The notes below the pieces were generated by a model. It did not search any database and was not told the DNA's origin. It saw only the letters and a program-made list of their open reading frames with translations. From JAJECS01 sp965243625 (GTDB taxonomy: Bacteria > Chloroflexota > UBA11872), in contig CBDEVI010000002.1 in NCBI GenBank assembly GCA_965243625.1, positions 1-64,000 of the forward strand: DNA of 64,000 nt, in the 5' to 3' direction. Shown here one piece after another: positions 23,318 to 31,443 of the stretch (positions are counted from its first letter, which is position 1; every line of letters begins with the position of its first letter). A program made the position numbers and the translations under genes.

Positions 23318-24265
23318 GTGCATCGCTCGCAGGATCGGTGGACGATCGTTGCGAACGGTCGCGCCGGCCGCGGCCGCGCCCTGGCGCTGGCGATGAGTCT
23401 GTCGTCCCGGCTGGACGCGCAGGGCACGGAGGCCGACGTGCGCGCCACCGACGCTCCGGGCGCCGCCGCGAGGCTTGCCCGGGAAGCCGTCGAGGCGGGA
23501 TCGACGCGGATTGTGGCGTCTGGCGGCGACGGGACCGTGCACGAGGTCGTGAACGGCATCCTGGCGGCGCCCGCGTCGTGTCGGCAGGAGCTCGAGTTGG
23601 GCATCCTGCCCGCCGGTCGCTGTAACGATCTGGCCCACGCGCTGGGCCTGCCGGCTGGGCCGGACGCGGCGATCAGGGGGCTCCTGCACCACCAGACCCA
23701 GACGCTGGACCTGGGCCATGTGGTGGGCCGCGATCCGGTGGGCCAGGCACGCGGGGGCGCGTATTTCATCACGGTCGCGACGTTCGGGTTCGACAGCGAG
23801 GTCGCGGAGTTTGTGGCGGATGGGCGGGCCCCAGCCATCCTGGGCGCGTCAGGCGCGTACCTCTACGGCGCAGCCGTCACGCTTCGCACCTACGCGTGGC
23901 CCGACGCCACGGTGCGGGGCGAATTCGGCAGTTTTCGCGGGCAACTCCTCTTGGCGGCCGTGGGCAACACGAGCCGCTATGGCGGGCGGATCCGGATTGC
24001 GCCGGACGCGCGACCGGACGACGGTCGCCTGGATCTCTGTCTGGTTCGGCGCTTGCCCAAGTGGGAGGTCCTCCGGATGCTGCCCCGCGCACTCGCCGGA
24101 TCGCATGTGGGGCATCCCGCGGTGGCGTATCACCGGATCCGGCAGGTGCAGCTGTCCGCAGACCGCAACGTGGGGGTCTGGGCCGACGGCGAGTTCGTGG
24201 CGCGCCCGCCGGTCACGATCACGGTCGTGCCCCAGGCCCTGCGTGTGATGCGGCCCGTACGCTAG
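23318..24265 (+). CDS. Diacylglycerol/sphingosine-kinase-like lipid kinase (YegS/DgkB family)
   Basis: A 315-residue DAGK catalytic-domain protein. The nucleotide loop is RIVASGGDGTVHEVVNGIL, with the second conserved part LELGILPAGRCNDLAHALGL (usually GTGNDFA; here AGRCND). Later motifs include ATFGFDSEVAEFV, LLLAAVGNTSRYGGRIRI and the acidic PDARPDDGRLDLCLV. The conserved GTxND is changed to GRCND, so the substrate pocket may differ. The start is GTG. Bacterial members phosphorylate diacylglycerol or other lipid alcohols. Confidence 0.85.
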   Translation: MHRSQDRWTIVANGRAGRGRALALAMSLSSRLDAQGTEADVRATDAPGAAARLAREAVEAGSTRIVASGGDGTVHEVVNGILAAPASCRQELELGILPAGRCNDLAHALGLPAGPDAAIRGLLHHQTQTLDLGHVVGRDPVGQARGGAYFITVATFGFDSEVAEFVADGRAPAILGASGAYLYGAAVTLRTYAWPDATVRGEFGSFRGQLLLAAVGNTSRYGGRIRIAPDARPDDGRLDLCLVRRLPKWEVLRMLPRALAGSHVGHPAVAYHRIRQVQLSADRNVGVWADGEFVARPPVTITVVPQALRVMRPVR

Positions 24266-24308
24266 CCGGGGCATGGCCGATCGGACCAGCCCACCGAGCC
24301 GGAACCTC

Positions 24309-26588
24309 TCAAGCCCTGACAGCGCCCTCGGCATTCAGGTGCTCGTCGAACCAGGCGAGGGTACGGGCGAGCACATCGCGCAGCTTCGGGGCGGACCAGG
24401 CGCCGGGCCAGTGGTCTTCGCCGAGGTAGTTCCGGAGCTCGACGCGCTGGCCCAGCCGGCGCAAGGCGCTGAAGGTCTCGCTGGCCTGCGTGAAGGCGCC
24501 GGTATCGCCGTCGCCGCTTAGCAGCAGAACCGGCGTCGTGACCCGGTCCAGGTAGAACAGCGACGAGTTTTCGATATAGGCGTCGCGGCTCTCCCAGAGG
24601 CTTCCCCCCAGTCGCGCTTGGCCGCTTTCACACCACCCAATCCACGAGGTGTCGCCGCCGTCGCTCAGGGCCCCGTAGAAGCTGGTGAGGTTGACGGCTC
24701 CGGCCGAACAGACCGCCGCAGCGAACATCTCGGTCTGGGTGATGAGCGCCAGCACGGTGTACCCGCCGTAGCTGTGCCCCAAGACGCCAATCCTCTCCCG
24801 GTCGGCGATCCCCATCTCAACGACCCTTTCGACGGCGGGCAGGACTCCCCGTGGGATGCCGCGACGAGCATTGCGCGGCCCCAGGGGGATGTCGGGCACC
24901 AGCACGGCATATCCGTGCGAGGCATAGAGGTGGGCGTCGCCGGCGCACAGGCAATGGATGATTCCGAAGTTGTGGATGTACTCCGAGCCCATGAGACCGC
25001 CGTAGACGTTGACGATCATTGGCACCTGGCGCCCCTCGACGTAGCCGGGCGGCAGCAATAGGGATGCCTTCCGCCGCCCGCCATCGGCGTCGACGTACTC
25101 GACCTGGCGACGCGACCCAATGGTTCCCTCGTCAAGCCCGGGGTTGAGCGATGCCAGGCGGCTCGAGTCGCCGCTGGTCAGGTCGAGGCGCCAGACTTCC
25201 GGCGGATGCTCGGCGGCCTGCAACTGCACATAGGCGGTCTGCGTTGCCCGATCAACTTCCATTCCCAAGGTCCCGCCCCGTGCGAAGTAGCTCTTTTCCA
25301 GCACTGAGCGCGTCGAGACTCCGCCGCCGTCGAGGTCGATGGCGGCCGCTTCGAGCGACTGCGAGGCCGGATCCCGGAGCAGCAGCGGCAGCGCGCTGTC
25401 GACCGACGTATGCAGGACCTGCTCGTCGGGCGGCTGAATCCAGCTCGTCAGCACTCTGCCGGAGCCGATGGCGTGCTTGCGAGCGCCCGAGCCGTCGCTC
25501 TGGAAGCTCCAGACGCCGTCTGCCACCATGCAGAAGACCTGTTCGCCGGTCGCGCTCCAGCGCGGGTGCTCATATTCCTGGCCGAGGTCGTCAGGGGTGT
25601 CGGCCGACAGCTCCAGCGGCGGCGTCCGGCCCCGGCTATCGGCGACGAAGAGTCGACCGCGTGGCGGTGTGCCGTCGGCATGTCGCCGGTCGAACGTCGT
25701 GAAGGCGATCCGAGATCCGTCGGGTGACCAGCTGAAGCTCTGGCCGTAGCGGAAGGTCACGCGGCGCGCCACCGCGCGCGGTTCCGAGCCGTCGAGCGGA
25801 ACCACCATCAGGTCGCTGTAGAAGTGCATGCGAACCGCGTCCGCGTCCGCGATCACGGGCACGGCGACCGCCGCGCCGTCTGGTGACATACGCCAGCCGC
25901 CGATAATGCGCCAGTTCTTGCCGAGTCTCCGGACCTTGCTCGTGCTGACGTCGACAACCCCGAAGTCACCGCCGTAGCGATTCGTGATGCGTCGCATTGG
26001 AGCGCCGTCGTCGGTCTGAGAGTCGGGATCGTGCGAAAGCACCACGACGTCCGAAGGGGCCGCATCGGTCGGGCGCGCGTCGCCAAGGAAGGTTTCGTCG
26101 GCCGGCCAGAGCTTTACGACGACGGATCGACTATCGGGGGTCCAGACCGGCAACTGAAAGCCAAAGGCCGGGCGGACCGGCGCCTCCCGGAACAGCTGCA
26201 CGCGACGATCGGCGAGATGCAGAACGCCCAGGCAGGCTGGGCCGTCCATGACCAGATGCGCCGCCAACATCGAGCCGTCGGGGGACCACTGCCCACCCCA
26301 GGACACTTCCGCGTGGGGAAACGGCTGCCAGAGATCGCCGGATGGGTTGTCGACGACGGTAATCCGGCTGCCGCCGACAGTCTGCGGAACGCGGCGGGCG
26401 TCGTATTCCTGTGCGCTGCCGCCCGCTTGGGACCCACCGGCTGGGGACTCCGTCAGCGCCAACGACCGGCCGTCGGGCGACAGGCGGGGCGGAACGCTCT
26501 CGGTCGGGTAGCGAATCTGAAGCAGGTCGTCGATCGAGAGGCGTCCGGGCATGTGCGCCCCAATCCGATCAAAGACTTTCTCGAGCAT
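24309..26588 (-). CDS. S9-family prolyl oligopeptidase-like serine peptidase
   Basis: A 759-residue protein, if started at ATG 26588. The N-terminal two thirds form a beta-propeller with TolB/WD40-like repeats (LSPDGRSLALTES, WSPDGSMLAAH, MSPDGAAVAVPV, WSPDGSRIAFTTF). The C-terminal alpha/beta-hydrolase domain has the nucleophile in GVLGHSYGGYTVLAL, Asp in VLLLSGDGDTGAF and His in GEDHWPGAW, so the triad is complete. There is no signal peptide, which fits a cytoplasmic dipeptidyl or acyl-aminoacyl peptidase. The gene is convergent with the lipid kinase and divergent from the FAD oxidoreductase, with 41 bases between the starts. Confidence 0.88.
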   Translation of the reverse strand: MLEKVFDRIGAHMPGRLSIDDLLQIRYPTESVPPRLSPDGRSLALTESPAGGSQAGGSAQEYDARRVPQTVGGSRITVVDNPSGDLWQPFPHAEVSWGGQWSPDGSMLAAHLVMDGPACLGVLHLADRRVQLFREAPVRPAFGFQLPVWTPDSRSVVVKLWPADETFLGDARPTDAAPSDVVVLSHDPDSQTDDGAPMRRITNRYGGDFGVVDVSTSKVRRLGKNWRIIGGWRMSPDGAAVAVPVIADADAVRMHFYSDLMVVPLDGSEPRAVARRVTFRYGQSFSWSPDGSRIAFTTFDRRHADGTPPRGRLFVADSRGRTPPLELSADTPDDLGQEYEHPRWSATGEQVFCMVADGVWSFQSDGSGARKHAIGSGRVLTSWIQPPDEQVLHTSVDSALPLLLRDPASQSLEAAAIDLDGGGVSTRSVLEKSYFARGGTLGMEVDRATQTAYVQLQAAEHPPEVWRLDLTSGDSSRLASLNPGLDEGTIGSRRQVEYVDADGGRRKASLLLPPGYVEGRQVPMIVNVYGGLMGSEYIHNFGIIHCLCAGDAHLYASHGYAVLVPDIPLGPRNARRGIPRGVLPAVERVVEMGIADRERIGVLGHSYGGYTVLALITQTEMFAAAVCSAGAVNLTSFYGALSDGGDTSWIGWCESGQARLGGSLWESRDAYIENSSLFYLDRVTTPVLLLSGDGDTGAFTQASETFSALRRLGQRVELRNYLGEDHWPGAWSAPKLRDVLARTLAWFDEHLNAEGAVRA

Positions 26589-26629
26589 AGCGCGGCGACC
26601 GCGGCTCCAGGCGCCATCGGGCGGTATCG

Positions 26630-28060
26630 TTGACGACGCGGCAGACAGCGCCATCTGTTGAACAGACGGATGGTGCGAACCGGCAGGAGCGCGGGACGCT
26701 GCGACGCATAGCCATCATCGGCGGCGGAATCTCAGGGCTGGCCGCCGCATGGGGTCTGCATCACCACCCGGATCGATTCGACTTCCGGCTATTCGAGGCG
26801 CGGGACCAAATCGGGGGAAACGCGATCACCGCCGACATGCCGCAGGATGACGGCGGCTCGATTCCTTTCGACATTTCCGTAACCGCGTGCATTCCGTCCG
26901 TGTATGACCACATCGTCCTGCTGATGAAGCAGTTCGGCATCGATCTGGTCGATACCAGGTTCAGCTACAGCGTGAAGTACCGCGGCCAAATCTACGCCCA
27001 TGACTTCGACTCCGAGATCCGGGACCAGCTGCACGTCGAGATCGCAAGGTTCCAACGGCTCTTGCGACGCCTGCACTGGATTGGCTGGCTCAGCCGGACC
27101 CGGTCCAAGCTGCTAAATGCGCTCAACCCGTTCAACTACATCAGCATGGGCACGGTGCTGAATCTGGGCGGGTTTTCCGGCGACTTCCGCTACAAGATCC
27201 TGAAGCCGATGTTCGTCAACTTCCTGATGGCGACCAACGTATTCGACATGCCGGCCGCACTCTTTGCGAGGTACCTTGACTTCTTTGATATCGAAACCGC
27301 CACGCCCATGCAGACGTGGGATCAGGGGACGCGACGCATCTACGAGAAGCTGTCAGCCGGATTTCGGGACAAACTCTACCTCAACCGTCCCGTCAGAAAG
27401 GTGTACCGGCAGTCGTCCGGCGTCGTCGTCGAGGACGAAGCCGGCGTGACGGAGACGTTTGACGAGGTGATCTTTGCGTGCAATGCAAACCAGACCCTTA
27501 TGGTGCTCGATAAGCCGACGCTGCTGGAACGCTATATCCTCTCTTCCATTCGATATGAAAGTGAGCTCCACAATCACACTGTCGTGCACTCCGACGCTAC
27601 GGTACTTCCCGACAATGCCGCGATGCCGTTGGATACGCGGAGCAATCATATTGAGCAGTATGGCGCACGCCCGGACAACTACGAGATTACGTACATCATG
27701 CACAACCAGCAACCATGGGCCAATAGATCAGACAAACCGTGTCTGGTGACTTACAACCCAATCAGCGAGATTGATGGTCAGAAAATCGTCGGCAGATGGT
27801 GGTTCCAGCACATCGTGCACGACGTGCGCCACGTGGCATGGCTCGTAAACCTCTTTCAGTTCATCCAGGGCAGAAGGCGGACGTGGCACTGCGGCGCGCA
27901 CACCCTGGTCAACAGCCAGGAAACATGCTTTGTGAGTGGTCTCGCGGCCGCAACGCAGATTGGGGCTGTCTATCCCTTTGGCGACGCCCGGGCAAGGAGG
28001 TCATTCAACCACTACGGCAGCATCATGCATGGTTGGCGGTTCAAGAAAGCAGAAGGCTAA
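26630..28060 (+). CDS. FAD/NAD(P)-binding oxidoreductase of the COG2907 type
   Basis: A 476-residue flavoprotein. The dinucleotide fold IAIIGGGISGLAAAWGL is at residues about 27-43, with the acidic end and GG motif in FRLFEARDQIGGNA. The conserved central part includes PFDISVTACIPSVYDHIVLL and DEVIFACNANQTLMVLD, and the C-terminal part VSGLAAATQIGAVYPFGDA should close over FAD. COG2907 proteins are often found beside lipid-modifying SAM enzymes. Here the next gene is the GPP34-P450 fusion on the same strand, with its own promoter. It starts with TTG at 26630; the exact start is uncertain. A role in lipid or terpenoid oxidation is inferred from context only. Confidence 0.75.
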   Translation: MTTRQTAPSVEQTDGANRQERGTLRRIAIIGGGISGLAAAWGLHHHPDRFDFRLFEARDQIGGNAITADMPQDDGGSIPFDISVTACIPSVYDHIVLLMKQFGIDLVDTRFSYSVKYRGQIYAHDFDSEIRDQLHVEIARFQRLLRRLHWIGWLSRTRSKLLNALNPFNYISMGTVLNLGGFSGDFRYKILKPMFVNFLMATNVFDMPAALFARYLDFFDIETATPMQTWDQGTRRIYEKLSAGFRDKLYLNRPVRKVYRQSSGVVVEDEAGVTETFDEVIFACNANQTLMVLDKPTLLERYILSSIRYESELHNHTVVHSDATVLPDNAAMPLDTRSNHIEQYGARPDNYEITYIMHNQQPWANRSDKPCLVTYNPISEIDGQKIVGRWWFQHIVHDVRHVAWLVNLFQFIQGRRRTWHCGAHTLVNSQETCFVSGLAAATQIGAVYPFGDARARRSFNHYGSIMHGWRFKKAEG

Positions 28061-28182
28061 TACTCGAACGTCGGTCGACTGAGGGTGAGCCGATTGAGTG
28101 TATGAATCTTGTTGAAGTGATGCCCGAAGATGTGTCGAAATACTAATCCTGTTTAATCGTTGATTCGTCTTTTGATATCTCG

Positions 28183-28211
28183 TTGCCGCTGGGCAGTCGC
28201 GGTTGTATAAT
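28183..28211 (+). promoter_or_regulatory. Sigma-70-like promoter for the GPP34-P450 gene
   Basis: TTGCCG (28183) and a consensus TATAAT (28206) are separated by exactly 17 bases in an A+T-rich gap after the FAD gene. Transcription would begin near 28218, giving a leader of about 50 bases and the AAGGAC ribosome-binding site nine bases before the ATG at 28269. This also argues against the longer TTG-started frame from 28203, which would start within the -10 box. Confidence 0.65.
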
Positions 28212-28268
28212 GCGATACAGGGACGACAGGCCCTTGCGAGCTTAGGGCAAGCACAAGGACTAAGTCGG

Positions 28269-30293
28269 ATGGCCGTCGCAGACAGTACGTCGACCCGTCA
28301 GTTAAGCCTCTCCGAAGAGCTGCTGCTGATGCTGCTCAATGAGGAGAGCGGCTACTTTCACCAGGTTCCAGGATGGCGCTTGAACTGCGCCGTTGTCGGC
28401 GCGGCGCTCGCCGAGCTGTCGCTCATGTCGCGCATCGACACGGATATCGAGTCGCTGTTTCTCGTCGACGCGACGGAAACGGGCGACCCGACGCTGGACC
28501 CCATTCTCGAGGAGATTGCGAGCGAGTCGGGCCGCCATAACGCCCAGTATTGGATCGAACGGCTGGCCCCCCGCGCCGATTCGATCATCGATCTCACGCT
28601 GGATCGCCTGGTTGAAATGGGGATTCTGGATCATCACGAGGGCGGGTTCTGGACGCTTGCCCGCGCCGCGCGGCAGGGGGACATGTTCGACAGCTCCCCA
28701 GAGCGATCCGCGGCGCAGTTTGTGAAGACCCGCATCGGCAAGGCGATCTTCAACAACGAGATTCCTGATCCGCGAGACGTGATCATCATCTGCCTCGTCA
28801 ATACCTGTGATGTGTTTCGTTTCATCTTCCAGCTTGAAGAACAGGATGAGGAGCGCATTCACTTCATCTGCAATATGGACTTGATCGGCCGGTCAATCGC
28901 CGATGCCGTGTCCCAGAGCCTTGCCGCACCCGTGCTCCAGCATTCCGCCCTTTCCAAGAAGATTCCGACCGTCCCGCTGTGGCGGTTGATGCTGAATCGG
29001 CATGTTCGCAGCGGGAACTTTCCCGCCCTATTCGCGCAGCTCACGGAAGAGTACGGGCCGGTGTTCATGATCCGCCCGCCGCTTGTGGAGCCCATGATCT
29101 TCGTCGGCGGCCTCGAGGTGAACCGCTGGGTCCATCGGAGTGGGCGCAGGTACCTGCGGACGAGGGACTATTTTGCGGACTTCGAGAAGGTCTATGGGGC
29201 CTCGGGCGTATTGCCTTCCCTGGATGGCGCCGATCACTTTCGGCTGCGCAAGTCGTTGGGCCCCGGGTATTCCCGCGGCAGGATCGCGGGACAGCTGGAC
29301 CAGGTGTACCGGCATGCGCGGGGCTATATGTCGGACTGGGAGGTTGGAGCGACTTACCAGGCAACGGAAATGTGCCGGCGAATGATCAACGCGCAGCTTT
29401 CGCCGCTCCTGATCAGCGTTGATTCTCAGGATGTCTTCGCGGACTTGGCGCGGTTCAAGGAACGGGCGCTCAGCGTTCACGTCGCAAAGGTGCTGCCCAA
29501 ATTCATGCTGCGGACCCCAGGCATGAAACGCCGGATGAGGTCCTTGGACACGCTGCTGAACAGGGTGCGGATTGGCCACACGCCCGCCCAGCGGGCTGGA
29601 TGTCCGCGCGACCTTGCGGATGACCTTCTCGGCCTGCACGCGACCGATCCGCAGTTCGTCCCGGAGTCGAATCTGCCCTTCGCGCTGTCAGCTGCGCTGA
29701 TCGCGAGCGTCTACCTTGGTGACATGTTCAGCTTCGTGTTGTATGCCATGGCGTCGAAGCCGGAGATTTACGCCAAAATCCGTGACGAAGCTGATGCGTT
29801 GTTCGCCAATGGCGACCCAAGTGGCGAGGCATTCAGGCCACGAGAGATCGACGTCACCCACCGCTTCCTCATGGAATGCCTGCGGGTGTACCCGATCGTC
29901 CCGATGTCCATTCGGAACGTCATGAATTCGTGCGTCGTCGAAGGCTACGAGCTGCCCGTGGGGTCCCGGCTGCACATTGCCCAGACGGCCACGCACTACA
30001 TGGAAGAAGTCTTTCCCGACCCGTTCGAATTCGACATCGACCGCTACCAGCCGCCGCGCAATGAGCATCGCGGTCCCGGGTACGCCCCGTATGGATTGGG
30101 CACGCACCGGTGTCTTGGGACGGGGTGGGTGGAGCTGCAGCTGTCGGTCAACGTGCTGATGATCGCGCGCCACTTCGATATCGAGGTGTCGCCGCCGAAC
30201 TTCGAGCTTGGATTCAGCCCGCTGCCGTCGAGCAAACCGAGCAAGAAGCTGAAGTTCCGCATTGCCGCGCAGCGGCGCGAGCTGGCCGTCTAG
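28269..30293 (+). CDS. GPP34 (GOLPH3/VPS74-like)-cytochrome P450 fusion protein
   Basis: A 674-residue protein made of two families. Residues about 11-225 are GPP34-like: SLSEELLLMLLNEESGYF, VVGAALAELSLMSRID, then DATETGDPTLDPILEEI and a later LVEMGIL. In eukaryotes this fold (GOLPH3, Vps74) binds PI4P and enzyme tails. Residues about 235-670 are a P450: ExxR at E536-R539 (MECLRVYP), FEFDIDRYQPPR, and the heme loop YGLGTHRCLG with ligand Cys615. The I-helix (AALIASVYLGDMF) lacks the usual acid-threonine pair, so oxygen activation may be atypical or the enzyme may not be a monooxygenase. There is no N-terminal membrane anchor; GPP34 may do that job. No redox partner is adjacent. The gene is convergent with a sterol-methyltransferase-like gene. 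Confidence 0.82.
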   Translation: MAVADSTSTRQLSLSEELLLMLLNEESGYFHQVPGWRLNCAVVGAALAELSLMSRIDTDIESLFLVDATETGDPTLDPILEEIASESGRHNAQYWIERLAPRADSIIDLTLDRLVEMGILDHHEGGFWTLARAARQGDMFDSSPERSAAQFVKTRIGKAIFNNEIPDPRDVIIICLVNTCDVFRFIFQLEEQDEERIHFICNMDLIGRSIADAVSQSLAAPVLQHSALSKKIPTVPLWRLMLNRHVRSGNFPALFAQLTEEYGPVFMIRPPLVEPMIFVGGLEVNRWVHRSGRRYLRTRDYFADFEKVYGASGVLPSLDGADHFRLRKSLGPGYSRGRIAGQLDQVYRHARGYMSDWEVGATYQATEMCRRMINAQLSPLLISVDSQDVFADLARFKERALSVHVAKVLPKFMLRTPGMKRRMRSLDTLLNRVRIGHTPAQRAGCPRDLADDLLGLHATDPQFVPESNLPFALSAALIASVYLGDMFSFVLYAMASKPEIYAKIRDEADALFANGDPSGEAFRPREIDVTHRFLMECLRVYPIVPMSIRNVMNSCVVEGYELPVGSRLHIAQTATHYMEEVFPDPFEFDIDRYQPPRNEHRGPGYAPYGLGTHRCLGTGWVELQLSVNVLMIARHFDIEVSPPNFELGFSPLPSSKPSKKLKFRIAAQRRELAV

Positions 30294-30326
30294 GGCTCCA
30301 AGCCTCGCCCGAGTGACGCGCCGAGC

Positions 30327-31391
30327 CTACCCGGGCTTGCGCGCCAGAAAACAGTACAGCGGCGTGAAAATCCCCGTCCTGCCGCCGGCGACATAGGCGT
30401 TGGCGGTGCGATGCATCAGGGCCACCACGTCGGTGGCGCCCTTCGGAAAAACCCCCAGCGCCTCAACCAGTCTCGATGCCCCCATGAACGCCTTGCGGCC
30501 GATGGGCGTCCGGTGCAGGGCGTTGCCCAGCGTTTGCCGCCGATTCACCATGGGCTGATACCACGGAGTGGTCGGACCATTCACCGCGACGGCCAAATCC
30601 CGACCCTCGATGACCTGAAACCCCGCCGTTTCGAGGTCCCGGTTGACCTGACCCGTCGTCGCGATGTCCTTGAGCGCGATGGAGTATTTCAACTCCTGTT
30701 CGATGTGCCGGTGCCGCTTGTCGCCGGGATCGAACGCGTCCGTGAGGCACATTTCCTGACCCCAGAAGAGCGCGCCGGGCTTTAGCACACGGTAGATTTC
30801 GGCGAACGCGCCGGCCTTGTCCGGCGCGTGGCACGTCGATTCGATCGCGTAGCCCCGGTCGAACGTGTCGTCCGCGATCGCCTCCATGTCCATGAAGCTG
30901 CACGCGAGGTAGTCGGCCATGTGGTCGAGACCCGCCTCGGCGTCGAGCGATTTCGCCTTCTCCAACTGGATCTCGTTGCTGTTGACGCCGAGGACGCTCA
31001 CGCCGGCTTCGCGGATGACCCGGCGCAGGGGGCCGCCGATGCCACAGCCCACGTCGATCACCGTCATGCCCTCGCGCAGTTGCAGCTTGGCGATCATCAG
31101 CCGCTGATGCCTGGTCTTGGAGTCTTCCAGGCTCTCGTGGGGCGCCAGCGGCGCGAAGTGGAGCGATTCGCCCCAGCCGAACACCATGAACTCGCCGCAA
31201 AGGTCGTAGTACTCCTTCACGGTATCGGCGTGGTCGTAGCTCCTCCCGCCGTCGTCATCCGCCGTCGCCCGGTGCAGCCATCCGCTGAAGTGCCGCACGC
31301 GCCGGTTGGCGTCTCCCCCGCGGTACGCGCCTTTCAGCCCCCTGGAAAGGTCGCGGAGCTGTCCAAGCTCCCGTGCTAGCGGGAGTTGCAC
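30327..31391 (-). CDS. Sterol C-24 methyltransferase-like (SMT/Erg6 family) SAM methyltransferase
   Basis: A 354-residue protein that carries the SMT signature set: region I FGWGESLHFAP (residues about 71-81), SAM motif VIDVGCGIGGPLRR (111-124) and YAIESTCHAPDKAGAFAEIY (181-200), followed by RVLKPGALFWGQE. The C-terminal end GIFTPLYCFLARKP matches the plant SMT tail and indicates a Sterol_MT_C domain. SMTs methylate the C-24 double bond of sterol side chains. The gene is last in an operon after an MMPL transporter and a Rieske oxygenase. A related triterpenoid or tocopherol-like substrate is possible, and the start (GTG at 31391) is not certain. Confidence 0.82.
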   Translation of the reverse strand: MQLPLARELGQLRDLSRGLKGAYRGGDANRRVRHFSGWLHRATADDDGGRSYDHADTVKEYYDLCGEFMVFGWGESLHFAPLAPHESLEDSKTRHQRLMIAKLQLREGMTVIDVGCGIGGPLRRVIREAGVSVLGVNSNEIQLEKAKSLDAEAGLDHMADYLACSFMDMEAIADDTFDRGYAIESTCHAPDKAGAFAEIYRVLKPGALFWGQEMCLTDAFDPGDKRHRHIEQELKYSIALKDIATTGQVNRDLETAGFQVIEGRDLAVAVNGPTTPWYQPMVNRRQTLGNALHRTPIGRKAFMGASRLVEALGVFPKGATDVVALMHRTANAYVAGGRTGIFTPLYCFLARKPG

Positions 31392-31443
31392 GCCCGACTC
31401 AGGTATTCGCGCCGGGTCTGGAAAGGCCGGCGTGCCCGGCGTC

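Noticed and set aside
28203..28268. Upstream TTG start for the GPP34-P450 gene
   Set aside because: The codons overlap a consensus -10 box and lack a ribosome-binding site; the ATG at 28269 has one.
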